The notes below the pieces were generated by a model, which worked only from the letters and a program-made list of their open reading frames with translations, did not search any database and was not told the DNA's origin. A stretch of DNA of 64,000 nt from Rhodobacterales bacterium (GTDB lineage Bacteria > Pseudomonadota > Alphaproteobacteria > Rhodobacterales > Rhodobacteraceae). Location: positions 38,528 to 102,527 of the forward strand of contig JAJNPS010000023.1 of the NCBI GenBank assembly GCA_021155205.1, given 5' to 3'. Positions 8,256 through 17,360 of this stretch are shown here, piece after piece. The position numbers and the translations under genes were made by a program. Numbering within the stretch: position 1 is the stretch's first letter; every line of letters starts with the position of its first letter.

Positions 8256-9122
8256 ATGTTTCTGCGCAGTCTGGTGCTGGTGCTGTTTCTGGTCCTGCCG
8301 CTGATGGCGCTGGCGCAAGACCTGCCACAACCCCTGTCCGACACGGTCAGCGATTTTGCCGACCTTCTGCCGCCCGAGGCCGAGGCGCGGGTCGCGGCCA
8401 TGATCCGGAAAACCCGCGACGAGACCGGCGTTCACATCGTGGTCGTCACCCTGGACCGGATCTCGAACTACGGTGCCGCCGACCTGGGCATCGAGGCCTA
8501 TGCCAAGCGGCTGTTCAATACCTGGGGGATCGGCGATGCGACCCGCAATGACGGCATCCTGATGCTGGTCGCGCGCGATGACCGCGCCGCGCGCATCGCC
8601 CTGGGCTCTGCCTATGATCCGGTCTATGACGGGCGGGCAACGCGGGTCATCGACACCGCCATGCTGCCCGAATTTCGCCAGGACCGCTATGCCCAAGGGA
8701 TCGAGGCGGGCGTGGCGGGGGCGGTGGACCGGCTGGTCACGCCCTTTGTTGCCAAAGCCGGGGTGACGGAAACATCCGGCTTCGCGACCGCGTTCAACTA
8801 CATGATGCTGGTCCCGATCGCGATTGTCGCAGGTTTTTTCGCGCTGGTGTTTCGCAGATCCATCGGCGACCAGATGGCCCGGTTCAAACGCTGCCCCACC
8901 TGCGGGTCGGTGGGGCTGCGCCGCACGCGCGAAGCGGTCACGGCAGCCACGGCCGTCGCGGCGGGGTCCGGGCTTCTGCACGAGACGTGCCCGAATTGCG
9001 GGACCACCCGTACCGAACCCTATGACATCGCACGGCGCGGCAGATCGTCCGGACAGGGCGGCGGCTCATCGGGATTTGGCGGCGGGCGATCATCCGGCGG
9101 CGGCGCGACCGGGCGCTGGTAG
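8256..9122 (+). CDS. TPM-domain membrane protein (YgcG family)
   Basis: About 288 residues. An N-terminal signal peptide (MFLRSLVLVLFLVLPLMALA, cleaved near AQD) is followed by a TPM phosphatase-like domain (about residues 25-160, with DRISNYGAADLGIEAYAKRLF). A transmembrane helix (MMLVPIAIVAGFFALVF) comes next, then two CPxCG-type knuckles consistent with a zinc ribbon, and a Gly/Ser-rich tail ending in GGGATGRW. Related proteins are envelope proteins, some linked to photosystem repair or acid phosphatase activity in plants; the bacterial role is unsettled. The ATG at 8256 was chosen because GGTGGGG lies about 6 bases upstream. Confidence 0.8.
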   Translation: MFLRSLVLVLFLVLPLMALAQDLPQPLSDTVSDFADLLPPEAEARVAAMIRKTRDETGVHIVVVTLDRISNYGAADLGIEAYAKRLFNTWGIGDATRNDGILMLVARDDRAARIALGSAYDPVYDGRATRVIDTAMLPEFRQDRYAQGIEAGVAGAVDRLVTPFVAKAGVTETSGFATAFNYMMLVPIAIVAGFFALVFRRSIGDQMARFKRCPTCGSVGLRRTREAVTAATAVAAGSGLLHETCPNCGTTRTEPYDIARRGRSSGQGGGSSGFGGGRSSGGGATGRW

Positions 9123-9136
9123 GCACGCAAAGACAT

Positions 9137-9165
9137 AAGGCCCACCCGGTTGCCGGATGGGCCTT
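9137..9165. terminator. Bidirectional terminator-like hairpin
   Basis: Seen directly: a 13-base stem (AAGGCCCACCCGG against CCGGATGGGCCTT, one G-U type pair) with a 3-base loop between the convergent ends of the TPM gene and the outer-membrane protein gene. There is no long T tract on either side, so it may work in both directions as a weak intrinsic terminator. Confidence 0.65.
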
Positions 9166-9172
9166 GCATGGA

Positions 9173-9772
9173 TCAGAACTGCAGGAACACGCGCGCCTTG
9201 ACCGTGGTGGCGTCAAGATCAATGCCGCTGCCGTCAAAGTTGTTGAAGTTTTGTTTCAGCACTTCGCCACCAACGCCCAGGCGGTCGGAAATCGCGTAGT
9301 CCATGCCGACGCCGCCGAAATACCCGGTGTCGGACAGCCCGACGCCACCTACCGTTGCGTTGGCCTGCGCGGCACCCACGGTGCCGTAGACCAGCGCGCG
9401 ACCGAATTCGTAGCCCGCCATCAACTTCAGGCGCGCCACGTCGTCCAGCGAGTTTGCGCCGCCAGAAAGATTGATGTTCGACGCGTCGTAGTCTGCTTCG
9501 ACCCCGGCAACCACGCTGCCAAAATCATAGCGATAGCCTGCAAGAACCCCCCCCAGCGCCCCGGAACCGTCAAGCGCCCCGCCCGTGCTGCCAACGTCGC
9601 CGTAGCCAAGCGCCGCACCGGCGTAAAACCCGCTCCAGTCAACCGAAGGCGCGGCGATCGCGACGGGGGCTGCCAACACGTCGGGCTCGGGCGCAGGTTC
9701 ATTGATGCCACCCGCAAAGGCCGGCCCAACCGGACCAAGAAGGGCCAGAACCGCAATCATCTTTTTGTTCAT
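9173..9772 (-). CDS. Outer-membrane beta-barrel protein (Opa/OmpW-like porin family)
   Basis: A 199-residue exported protein. A short signal peptide (MNKKMIAVLALLGPVGPAFA) precedes a Pro/Glu-rich linker and then alternating amphipathic strands such as WSGFYAGAALGYGDVGS and GSVVAGVEADYDASN. It ends in the aromatic RVFLQF, the usual terminal signature of barrels inserted by the BAM complex. Length fits an eight-stranded barrel of the OmpA-like/Opa type. It is transcribed alone, with about 240 bases of non-coding sequence upstream (9773-10010) in which no further gene was seen. Function is unknown; such proteins often give structural or adhesion roles. Confidence 0.8.
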   Translation of the reverse strand: MNKKMIAVLALLGPVGPAFAGGINEPAPEPDVLAAPVAIAAPSVDWSGFYAGAALGYGDVGSTGGALDGSGALGGVLAGYRYDFGSVVAGVEADYDASNINLSGGANSLDDVARLKLMAGYEFGRALVYGTVGAAQANATVGGVGLSDTGYFGGVGMDYAISDRLGVGGEVLKQNFNNFDGSGIDLDATTVKARVFLQF

Positions 9773-10010
9773 TGTCTTTTCTCCATTGGGAACTCCCCGC
9801 TGCCTCAGCGGGTACAGGGCTAAGTGTGGCGAAAATATTCGAAAGCCAACCCTATGGTTCCATACGAAATATTTCAGAACCGTTAGAAACGATCACGCGT
9901 GCAGCTTTGCGCCGATGCATCGGAGACAGTTGGCCATTTCTGGCCGACACGTATTCGTGACAGATATGTGATGGAACTTTTTGGGCAAAGCCGGATGCCT
10001 CTGCGCCGTC

Positions 10011-11819
10011 TCAGGCCCGTTCGGCCAAGGTCAGCCAGGTCTCTTCTGCCGCGGCAAGGGCGGCCTGACGCTCGACCAGGGCCTCGGATGCTCTGGCGAA
10101 CTTGGCAGGTTCGCGCGTGAAAAGACCATCGGATGACAAAAGGTCGCTCAACTTTGCAATCTCGGCCTCGATGCGCGCGATCTGGCCCGGCAGTTCCTCC
10201 AGCTTTTTCTGCTCGGTAAAGCTGAGCGTGCTGCGTCGTGTCACGGCCGCGGGCTTCGCCGGGATCGCAGCCCTTGAAGCAGAGGGCGCGGCGGATGGCT
10301 GCGGCGACTGTGCCGGCCTTTGCCGCGCGTAATCCGACCAGCCGCCGGGATAGACGGTGACGCGCCCCTGCCCCTCCAGGGCGACAGTCTGCGATGCAAC
10401 CCGGTCGATGAAATCGCGGTCGTGGCTGATCAGAAGGACCGTGCCGTCATAGCCATCCAGCACATCCTGCAAGAGATCCAGCGTCTCGACATCCAGATCG
10501 TTGGTCGGTTCGTCCAGGACCAGCAGGTTGGAAGGGCGCGCCATGATCCGGGCCAGCAAAAGCCGCGCCTTCTCGCCACCCGACAGGGACGAGACCGGCG
10601 CGCGGGCCTGCCGCTCGTCAAAGAGGAAATCCTTGAGATAGGCAATGACATGGCGCGGATTGCCCCGCACCATCACCTGATCCGACGCGCCGCTGACCCG
10701 CAAGGCAGGATCCCCCGTCATGTTTTCCCACAGGCTTGCCGTCGGCACCAGGGCAGCGCGGTTCTGGTCCAGCACGGCAATCTCCAGAGTGGTGCCTAGC
10801 CGTACAGTCCCGGCATCGACCGGCAACTGCTGCAAGAGGCAGCGCACCAGCGTCGTCTTGCCGATGCCGTTCGGACCGACAAAGGCCACCCGGTCGCCGC
10901 GCATCACGCGCAGGTCAAGCCCGCGGGCAATCTGCGTTTCGCCAAAGGATTTGGCGATGCCGCGCGCATCGATCACCATCTTGCCCGACGTCGAACCGCT
11001 CTCCATGGTCAGTGCCGCCGTACCCTGACGGCGTATCTGCGCCGCGCGTTCGGCACGCAGGTCCGCCAGCGCCCGCACCCGGCCCTGATTGCGCTTGCGG
11101 CGCGCTGAAATCCCCTCCACCGCCCATTTCGCCTCGGCCTTGATCTTGCGGTCGAGCTTGTGCCGGGCGTCGTCCTCGGCCTCCCAGGTGTCATCGCGCC
11201 AGTCCTCGAAGCCCGCAAACCCGGACTCCCGCCGCCGCATCACGCCCCGGTCGATCCACAGGACAGACCGCGACAGGGCCCGCAGGAATGCCCGGTCGTG
11301 GCTGATCAGTAGGAACGCGGACCGGGACTGCGACAGTTCGGCCTCCAGCCATTCGATCGCCTGGATGTCCAGATGGTTGGTCGGCTCGTCCAGCAACATC
11401 ACGTCCGGCTCTTCGGCCAACAGCTTGGCGAGCGCGGCGCGGCGCCGTTCGCCCCCGCTGGCCGAGGCGACGGATGCGTCCATCCGCAGATGCAGGCCTT
11501 CGGCCACCATCGCGATGCGGTACTCCTCCCCGGGGGCAAGGCCGCTGGCCGCGAAATCCCCCAAGGTTGCAAATCCCGACAGGTCGGGGTCTTGTTCCAT
11601 GTAACCGACGCGGGTTCCGGGCGGGATCGTGATCTGGCCGCTGTCGGCCTCGACCCGGCCCGCCATCACCTTCATCAGCGTGGACTTGCCCGATCCGTTG
11701 CGCCCGACCAGCGCCATCCGGTCGCCGGGCTGGACGACAAGATCGACGCCTTCAAAGACGGGGTTGCCGCCAAAGGTCAGGCGGATGTCGGAAAGCTGCA
11801 AAAGCGGTGCGCGGGCCAT
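10011..11819 (-). CDS. ABC-F family ATPase (Uup-like)
   Basis: About 602 residues with two ABC domains and no membrane segments, the arrangement of ABC-F ribosome-associated ATPases. Domain 1 has Walker A GRNGSGKST, signature SGGERRRAAL and LLDEPTNHLD. A charged linker (RKRNQGRVRALADLRAER) separates it from domain 2 with GPNGIGKTT, LSGGEKARLLL and LVLDEPTNDLD. A C-terminal Glu/Lys-rich coiled coil is typical of Uup. The ATG at 11819 puts the family start near the first strand; a TTG at 11858, overlapping the olsB stop, would add 13 residues and is possible if translation is coupled. Confidence 0.9.
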   Translation of the reverse strand: MARAPLLQLSDIRLTFGGNPVFEGVDLVVQPGDRMALVGRNGSGKSTLMKVMAGRVEADSGQITIPPGTRVGYMEQDPDLSGFATLGDFAASGLAPGEEYRIAMVAEGLHLRMDASVASASGGERRRAALAKLLAEEPDVMLLDEPTNHLDIQAIEWLEAELSQSRSAFLLISHDRAFLRALSRSVLWIDRGVMRRRESGFAGFEDWRDDTWEAEDDARHKLDRKIKAEAKWAVEGISARRKRNQGRVRALADLRAERAAQIRRQGTAALTMESGSTSGKMVIDARGIAKSFGETQIARGLDLRVMRGDRVAFVGPNGIGKTTLVRCLLQQLPVDAGTVRLGTTLEIAVLDQNRAALVPTASLWENMTGDPALRVSGASDQVMVRGNPRHVIAYLKDFLFDERQARAPVSSLSGGEKARLLLARIMARPSNLLVLDEPTNDLDVETLDLLQDVLDGYDGTVLLISHDRDFIDRVASQTVALEGQGRVTVYPGGWSDYARQRPAQSPQPSAAPSASRAAIPAKPAAVTRRSTLSFTEQKKLEELPGQIARIEAEIAKLSDLLSSDGLFTREPAKFARASEALVERQAALAAAEETWLTLAERA

Positions 11820-11854
11820 GTCGGGGCCGCAGGTAAGGTGCCGTGCCGGAAAGG

Positions 11855-12628
11855 TCAATCACCGACAGGTTCGGCAAAGTCGATCACCGCCGCCAGCGCC
11901 CGCAAAGCCCGCGCGCGCCCGGCGGGGATCGCCGCGACCTCCAGCGCGGTAAAGACATGCAGTGTGCCCAGATCCCGGTCGATGACGGCATGGTCACTGA
12001 CCCATCCCCCCATGGCAAGATAGCCGCGCAACAGGGGCGGCATCGCGGCCCTGCCGGCGTCGGTCCCGGTCCCACAGTCCGTCAGGTCAACGGTCTCCGC
12101 AGCCTTCCGGGCGGGCAACCAGGCCCGCGGTCCAAGATGATCTCCCGCAAGGTCCGCAAAGGCAGCATGGTGAACGCGCGCCGAAATGCCTGCAAAGGAC
12201 GAACAGCCGAACATCATCCCGACGCCGTGGCAGTCCACCAGCCGCGTCAGCGCCGCCCAGGCAAAGCGCAGCACATCGGGATCGCGGCAGCCGGGGTGGA
12301 TGCAAAAGCGCCCGACCTCCATCAGGGCACCGGAAAACCGGGCCAGCGCGGCAAGATCATAGTGCTGCGCGCTGTAGCTGCCCAGAACACCGCTGCCATC
12401 CGCCAGGACCAGCACGCGGCAACAGGCGGCGACATGGCCCGTCGCCGCATCCTCGATCAGCAGATGCTGCGCGCCCATATCATGCGGATCGGCGTCACTG
12501 CGCAGCGGATCGCCTGCACGAAAACACTGCTGCCGCACCGCCAGCGCCCGGTTGCGCCCGCGCGCGTCCTGCGTCAGGATCGCGCGATACCTTGCCCTTG
12601 TAACAACGTTCACGATCACTCCATCCAC
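11855..12628 (-). CDS. olsB: Ornithine-acyl-ACP N-acyltransferase (ornithine lipid synthesis)
   Basis: A 257-residue GNAT-related acyltransferase resembling OlsB, which makes lyso-ornithine lipid by acylating ornithine with a 3-hydroxyacyl group from ACP. Diagnostic segments are ALAVRQQCFRAG near the N-terminus, the LMEVGRFCIHPGCRDPDVL core, MMFGCSSFAGI, and the C-terminal PPLLRGYLAMGGWVSDHAVIDRD block. Ornithine lipids are common in Rhodobacteraceae membranes and matter under phosphate limitation. OlsA, the second acyltransferase, is not adjacent. The gene overlaps the possible upstream start of the ABC-F gene and is divergent from msrB across 92 bases. Confidence 0.8.
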   Translation of the reverse strand: MDGVIVNVVTRARYRAILTQDARGRNRALAVRQQCFRAGDPLRSDADPHDMGAQHLLIEDAATGHVAACCRVLVLADGSGVLGSYSAQHYDLAALARFSGALMEVGRFCIHPGCRDPDVLRFAWAALTRLVDCHGVGMMFGCSSFAGISARVHHAAFADLAGDHLGPRAWLPARKAAETVDLTDCGTGTDAGRAAMPPLLRGYLAMGGWVSDHAVIDRDLGTLHVFTALEVAAIPAGRARALRALAAVIDFAEPVGD

Positions 12629-12720
12629 CTTGGCGGCGGGGGCCGGTGCGCCTAATTCTGCGCAGGCGCCGTCCGCTGTGCAACACCGCAGATGGCGCGC
12701 ATGTCAGAAAGGCCGCAACC

Positions 12721-13110
12721 ATGGAAAAAATCATCAAGTCGGACGCCGAATGGCGGGCACAGCTTTCGGATCTTGCCTACAAGGTCACGCGGCATCACGG
12801 CACCGAACGCGCCTTCACGCATGACAGTTTTCCCAAGGAGGCGGGCACCTTTACCTGCATCGGCTGTGGCGCACCCCTGTTCGATCAGGCACATAAGTTC
12901 GACAGCGGGACCGGCTGGCCGTCATTCTGGGCGCCGCTCGATCCCGCCATGGTGGGCGAAAAAGAGGATCGCGGGTTCTTCATGCGCCGGACCGAGGTAC
13001 ACTGCAACCGCTGCGATGCGCATCTGGGCCATGTCTTTCCCGACGGCCCTGCCCCCACGGGTCTGCGCTATTGCATCAACGGCGTGGCGCTGGACTTCAC
13101 CCCGGAATGA
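12721..13110 (+). CDS. msrB: Peptide-methionine (R)-S-oxide reductase
   Basis: A 129-residue MsrB that reduces the R epimer of methionine sulfoxide in proteins. It carries the two zinc-binding CxxC pairs (CIGCG and CNRCDAHLGHVF), the substrate-site TGWPSFW segment and the catalytic RYCINGVALDF near the C-terminus. The length is that of the single-domain cytoplasmic form, with no signal peptide. The ATG at 12721 matches the family start; an in-frame extension upstream is low-complexity and begins before the likely promoter. It converges with bamE 42 bases downstream. Confidence 0.95.
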   Translation: MEKIIKSDAEWRAQLSDLAYKVTRHHGTERAFTHDSFPKEAGTFTCIGCGAPLFDQAHKFDSGTGWPSFWAPLDPAMVGEKEDRGFFMRRTEVHCNRCDAHLGHVFPDGPAPTGLRYCINGVALDFTPE

Positions 13111-13152
13111 CGATGAGAACGGCGTGACAGACCCTGTTGCCCAACCGCTGCG

Positions 13153-13665
13153 TCAGATGCCCGCCTCCTTGGCCGATATCTTGCCAAGGCTGCCCAAAAG
13201 CTGGCGGATGAACCCGATGCCCTTGATGTTGCTTTCCGTGACGCGGCGCGAGATCTGGACAACCTGACCGTCTGCCAGCCCGAAAGTCGCGATATTCTCG
13301 ACCACGCCTGCAGCGTCAAAAGTGATCGCCAGCACCTGCCGGTCAATCTCCTGGGGTTCGCGGTAGCCCAGATTCTTGAACCGGCTCTGCACGTAGAACC
13401 AGCCGACATCGTTCAAAAGACCCGACGTGCCGGGGCGCCCGACCTTCTGGGCAACCGTTTCGCGGGTGTCGACGCCGACCTCGAGCAACGCCAGTTCGTC
13501 CGGCGCGGGCACATAGCCGTGATTGCGGTAGACGGGCGCACAGGCCACCAACACGGCAAGGCCAATGGCTGCACAGGCCGCGCGGACCCGCTGCCGCCCA
13601 CGCCCTTCGCTCCCCGTCGCCGGAGCTGGTCTGTCGACCTTTCCCGCCTGCGTCATCCTGGTCAT
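13153..13665 (-). CDS. bamE: Outer membrane protein assembly factor BamE (lipoprotein)
   Basis: About 170 residues. After a charged N-terminus comes a hydrophobic segment with the lipobox LVAC, so a mature lipoprotein starting at Cys is predicted. The SmpA/OmlA domain follows: LLEVGVDTRETVAQKVGRPG, then VGWFYVQSRFKNLG, and a strand with VLAITFDAAGVVENI. BamE belongs to the BAM complex that inserts barrel proteins into the outer membrane. ATG codons at 13665 and 13656 are both possible; sequence upstream of 13665 does not look coding. It is divergent from the DUF177 gene, as is common in Rhodobacterales. Confidence 0.85.
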   Translation of the reverse strand: MTRMTQAGKVDRPAPATGSEGRGRQRVRAACAAIGLAVLVACAPVYRNHGYVPAPDELALLEVGVDTRETVAQKVGRPGTSGLLNDVGWFYVQSRFKNLGYREPQEIDRQVLAITFDAAGVVENIATFGLADGQVVQISRRVTESNIKGIGFIRQLLGSLGKISAKEAGI

Positions 13666-13900
13666 CCCCGCCCTTTTTGCCGCCTGTCTCTTGAACCAAG
13701 AGCCAACCGCGCCCCGGCCCCTCGCCCGCCCTTGCATCTGCCGCCCATCCCTTGCTATCGGAAGTCCCCGCGCGTTGCGGTGGCGGTTTCCGTCCGGTCG
13801 GGATAACAGAAGCCTGTGCCGCAATTCAAGGAAGGAACGCGCGAGCCCACCGTGAAAGCGTGCAGGCTCTGCGTTCCGGCCCCGAAATACAGAGGTTCCC

Positions 13901-14470
13901 ATGCTCGGTCCCGGTTCTCCCCTGTCCCATCCCCTGCGCGTCACGCGCCTGTCGGCAAAGGTTCCGACGACGTTTGACCTGTCCCCCGACGCCGCCGCGC
14001 GCGCCGCCCTTGCCGCCGACCTTGGCATCAGCGCGATCGACGCGATGACCTTTCGCGGCACCCTGACACCGGTCGGTCGACGCGACTTCACGCTGGAGGC
14101 GGTGTTGGCCGCGCGGGTTGTGCAGCCTTGCGTGGTGACGCTTCAGCCGGTGACCACGACGCTGCGCGACACCGTGCTGCGCCGCTTTTCGCGCGATTAC
14201 CGGGATCCCACCGGCGACGAGATGGAACTGGAGGACGACACGGTCGAGCCCCTGCCCGAGGTGATCGACATTGGCGCGGTCGCAACCGAGGCGCTGGCGC
14301 TGATGCTGCCGGAATATCCGCGCGCAAGGGGCGCCGTCTTTGCCACCGCCGATCTGTCAGACAATGACCAGGGTGACAACCTCGCCGACCGGCCGAAACC
14401 CTTTGCAGGACTGGCAGACCTGGCCACAAAACTCGCGCAAAAGGCACCCAAGGACGGCGAAAAGGGCTGA
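13901..14470 (+). CDS. DUF177/YceD-family protein
   Basis: A 189-residue protein of the YceD (DUF177) family, which is linked to 23S rRNA accumulation and almost always sits just before rpmF, as here. Family landmarks are the central RVVQPCVVTLQPVTTTLRDT segment with the conserved Cys, followed by an acidic stretch (EMELEDDTVEPLPEVIDIG) and ALALMLPEYPRA. The ATG has AGAGG five bases upstream. The 168 bases between its stop and rpmF hold a small GGGG/CCCC hairpin at 14605-14619 but no other gene. Confidence 0.85.
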   Translation: MLGPGSPLSHPLRVTRLSAKVPTTFDLSPDAAARAALAADLGISAIDAMTFRGTLTPVGRRDFTLEAVLAARVVQPCVVTLQPVTTTLRDTVLRRFSRDYRDPTGDEMELEDDTVEPLPEVIDIGAVATEALALMLPEYPRARGAVFATADLSDNDQGDNLADRPKPFAGLADLATKLAQKAPKDGEKG

Positions 14471-14638
14471 CGACGCACCGTCCCACAAAGGGGCTTGCGC
14501 CGCCAGCGAATCCGGGTATTTTCCGCGCCTCGTTCCGGCAGTGCCGCTGCGCTGGTCGTTTGTCCCGGTGCGCCGATGCAGGGCGTTGAAATGAAACGCA
14601 AAACAGGGGTCTGTCCCCTTCATGACCGAGGGTGAGAC

Positions 14639-14845
14639 ATGGCTGTCCCGCAGAACCGAACCACGAAATCCCGTCGCAACATGCGCCGCGCGCATGACGC
14701 GCTGGTGGCGGCGAACCCCAATGAATGCTCCAATTGCGGCGAGTTGAAGCGCCCGCACCATGTCTGCCCGTCTTGCGGCCATTATGACAGCCGCGAGGTT
14801 GTCGCTGTCGCCAAGGCCCTCGATCTGGACGACGACGCGGCGTAA
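14639..14845 (+). CDS. rpmF: 50S ribosomal protein L32
   Basis: A 68-residue protein with the L32 N-terminus (AVPQNRTTKSRRNMRRAHD) and a zinc-binding C-terminal half with two CxxC pairs (CSNCGE and CPSCGHYD), so this is the zinc-containing form. A GAGGGTG ribosome-binding site precedes the ATG. It is followed by plsX after 15 bases, the standard rpmF-plsX-fabH arrangement linking ribosome and lipid synthesis. Confidence 0.97.
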   Translation: MAVPQNRTTKSRRNMRRAHDALVAANPNECSNCGELKRPHHVCPSCGHYDSREVVAVAKALDLDDDAA

Positions 14846-14860
14846 CGTCGCCCGCGCGCC

Positions 14861-15982
14861 ATGACCAGCGCAGACCAGCATCCGTCACTGACAGGCGCGG
14901 CGCGGCATATCATTTCCGTTGATGCGATGGGGGGCGACCGTGGCCCTGCGGCAGTGGTCGCGGGACTGGTCGACTGCCTTGGCCGCCATCCGGGCCTGAA
15001 CGTGATCCTGCATGGCGACGAGGTGGTGCTGACCCCCCTGCTGGCGCGGCAGGACGGTCTTGCCGGGCGCTGCGTCCTCGTCCATGCCCCGCGCGCGGTC
15101 GCGATGACCGACAAGCCCGCCCATGTCATGCGCCACGGCGAAGGCACCTCGATGTGGTCCTGCCTCGACAGCGTGCGGCGCGGTGACGCCAGTGCCGCCG
15201 TCTCGTGCGGCAATACCGGGGCCCTGATGGCGCTGAGCATGATCCGGCTGCGCCGCCTGCCCGGCGTCAACCGCCCGGCCATCGCCTGCCTGTGGCCCTC
15301 GCGCAATCCCGGCGGGTTCAACATGATGCTGGATGTCGGCGCCGACATCCGCGCCGAGGCCGATGACCTGGTCCAGTTCGCCGTCATGGGCGCGTCCTAT
15401 GCGCGCAACGGGTTGAAGGTCGCGCGACCCCGGATCGGCCTGTTGAATGTCGGTATCGAAGAACACAAGGGCCGCGCGGAACTGAAACTGGCGCATGACC
15501 GGCTGGGCATGATCGCGGACGAGGCGGGCTTTGCCTTTGTCGGTTTTGTCGAAGGCGGCGACATCCCGTCCGACCGCGTCGATGTAATCGTCACCGACGG
15601 CTTTACCGGCAATGTCGCGCTGAAAACCGGCGAGGGCACGGCGGGACTGATCGCCGATTTCCTGAAACAGGCCTTCAACGCAAGTCTGTTGTCGCGCTTT
15701 GCGGCGCTTTTGGCGCTCAACGCCTTGAAACGGCTGCAAACGCGGATCGACCCGCGCCGTGTCAATGGGGGCGTGTTTCTGGGACTGAACGGCACCGTCG
15801 TCAAATCCCATGGCAGCGCGGATGCCACCGGCGTGTCGGCGGCGGTCGCGCTTGCCTATCAGCTGTCGCAATCGGGATTTCAGGCGAACCTGGCCGCTCT
15901 TGTTGCATCTGCAGGACGCAGCGGGCAGGATGCAGATGCAGAACCGCGCATCCCCGGCGCAAGTAACGGAACGGCTGAATGA
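14861..15982 (+). CDS. plsX: Phosphate acyltransferase PlsX
   Basis: A 373-residue enzyme that converts acyl-ACP and phosphate to acyl phosphate for phospholipid synthesis. The diagnostic N-terminal segment ISVDAMGGDRGP (about 19-30) is present, as are AAVSCGNTGALMALS and the VNGGVFLGLNGTVVKSHG motif near the C-terminus. The C-terminal tail after about residue 345 is variable. Its stop overlaps the fabH start by 4 bases (ATGA), showing coupled translation. Confidence 0.96.
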   Translation: MTSADQHPSLTGAARHIISVDAMGGDRGPAAVVAGLVDCLGRHPGLNVILHGDEVVLTPLLARQDGLAGRCVLVHAPRAVAMTDKPAHVMRHGEGTSMWSCLDSVRRGDASAAVSCGNTGALMALSMIRLRRLPGVNRPAIACLWPSRNPGGFNMMLDVGADIRAEADDLVQFAVMGASYARNGLKVARPRIGLLNVGIEEHKGRAELKLAHDRLGMIADEAGFAFVGFVEGGDIPSDRVDVIVTDGFTGNVALKTGEGTAGLIADFLKQAFNASLLSRFAALLALNALKRLQTRIDPRRVNGGVFLGLNGTVVKSHGSADATGVSAAVALAYQLSQSGFQANLAALVASAGRSGQDADAEPRIPGASNGTAE

Positions 15983-16950
15983 CGATACGCGCCGTGGTCA
16001 AGGGCGTCGGGCACTACCTGCCCGCACGGGTGGTCCCGAATGCCGAACTGGAAACGTTTGTCGATACAACCGACGAATGGATCAGGACGCGTTCGGGCAT
16101 CGAGCGGCGCCATTTCGCGGCCGAGGGCGAAACGACATCGATGCTGGCGATCCATGCCGCAAGGGCGGCGCTTGGCGATGCGGGAATGGATGCAGGGCAG
16201 ATCGACGCGATTGTCGTCGCGACCTCCACCCCGGATCTGACATTTCCGTCCGTCGCGACGATGGTGCAGGCGGGTCTCGGGATGACGGGCGGGTTTGCCT
16301 ATGACGTTCAGGCGGTTTGCGCGGGCTTTGTCTTTGCGATGGCCAATGCGCAGGCCATGATCGTGTCGGGACAGGTGCGGACGGTGCTGGTGATCGGGGC
16401 AGAAACCTTCAGCCGCCTGATGGACTGGACCGACCGGGCCACCTGCGTCCTGTTCGGGGACGGCGCGGGTGCGGTGGTCCTGTCGGCCGAGAACGGTGCA
16501 GGCCAGTCCACCGACCGCGGCATCCTTGGCGTCGATCTGCATTCGGACGGACGTCACCGCCAGCTCTTGTATGTTGACGGCGGCACCTCGACCGGTACCA
16601 CCGGGCATCTGCGCATGCAGGGCAAGGAAGTGTTCCGCCACGCGGTGGAGAAACTGGCCGCAACCGCCCATTCTGCCTTGGAAAAAGCAGACCTGACCCC
16701 GGATGATGTGACCTGGATCGTGCCGCATCAGGCCAATATCCGCATCATCGAGGGCACGGCCAAACGCATGCAGGTCGGGATGGAGCGCGTTGTCGTGACG
16801 GTGCAGGACCACGGCAATACCTCTGCCGCCTCGATCCCGCTGGCGCTGTCGGTCGGGCGTGCGCGTGGCCAGATCAAACAGGGCGACCTGATCGTGACCG
16901 AGGCCATCGGCGGCGGCCTTGCCTGGGGATCGGTCGTTTTGCGCTGGTAA
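15979..16950 (+). CDS. fabH: 3-oxoacyl-ACP synthase III
   Basis: A 323-residue KAS III that starts fatty acid synthesis by condensing acetyl-CoA with malonyl-ACP. The catalytic triad is visible: Cys in DVQAVCAGFVFAM (about 112), His in VPHQANIRI (about 250) and Asn in HGNTSAASIP (about 280). The N-terminal TTDEWIRTRSGIERR block is typical. Length is standard. It is translationally coupled to plsX. Downstream, 87 bases separate it from ihfA and contain a TTGACA promoter-like element. Confidence 0.97.
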   Translation: MTIRAVVKGVGHYLPARVVPNAELETFVDTTDEWIRTRSGIERRHFAAEGETTSMLAIHAARAALGDAGMDAGQIDAIVVATSTPDLTFPSVATMVQAGLGMTGGFAYDVQAVCAGFVFAMANAQAMIVSGQVRTVLVIGAETFSRLMDWTDRATCVLFGDGAGAVVLSAENGAGQSTDRGILGVDLHSDGRHRQLLYVDGGTSTGTTGHLRMQGKEVFRHAVEKLAATAHSALEKADLTPDDVTWIVPHQANIRIIEGTAKRMQVGMERVVVTVQDHGNTSAASIPLALSVGRARGQIKQGDLIVTEAIGGGLAWGSVVLRW

Positions 16951-16984
16951 GTACACTGCAAATGCGCTTCCCAAGCCATTGATA

Positions 16985-16990
16985 TTGACA
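16985..16990 (+). promoter_or_regulatory. Promoter-like -35 element before ihfA
   Basis: A perfect TTGACA lies 47 bases before the ihfA start in the fabH-ihfA gap. With a 17-18 base spacer the corresponding -10 is poor (CATCTT), so this is a candidate sigma-70 promoter only. Confidence 0.35.
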
Positions 16991-17037
16991 AAGCAATTCC
17001 AATCCGCGCATCTTGGCAAAAACCCCGGGGGGATGGA

Positions 17038-17340
17038 ATGAGCGAAAAGACACTGACACGCATGGATCTGAGCGAGGCCGTCTTTCGCGAGGTGGGCCTG
17101 AGCCGCAATGAATCCGCCGCTTTGGTGGAAAGCGTGCTGCAGCACATGTCGGATGCGCTGGCATCGGGCGAGTCCGTGAAAATCTCGTCTTTTGGCACAT
17201 TTTCGGTGCGCGACAAGACGGCGAGGATTGGCCGCAACCCCAAGACCGGCGATGAGGTTCCGATCAGCCCCCGCCGTGTCCTGTCGTTCCGCCCGTCGCA
17301 CCTGATGAAAGACCGCGTCGCCGCCGGCAAGAAACGCTAG
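17038..17340 (+). CDS. ihfA: Integration host factor alpha subunit
   Basis: A 100-residue DNA-bending protein of the HU/IHF family. The N-terminal TLTRMDLSEAVFREVG, the central VKISSFGTFSVRDK and the minor-groove arm GRNPKTGDEVPISPRRVLSFRPS (read in two parts) identify the IHF alpha subunit. It pairs with IHF beta encoded elsewhere. A GGGGGGATGGA stretch precedes the ATG. The fabH-ihfA-merR order is conserved in many alphaproteobacteria. IHF sites could affect the photosynthesis promoters nearby, but none was mapped here. Confidence 0.95.
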   Translation: MSEKTLTRMDLSEAVFREVGLSRNESAALVESVLQHMSDALASGESVKISSFGTFSVRDKTARIGRNPKTGDEVPISPRRVLSFRPSHLMKDRVAAGKKR

Positions 17341-17360
17341 GCGCCGAGGGGGGCGCAGGG

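Noticed and set aside
9702..9971. Small gene in the gap upstream of the outer-membrane protein
   Set aside because: The frame overlaps the signal-peptide end of the barrel gene antisense, has no ribosome-binding site and no recognisable features.
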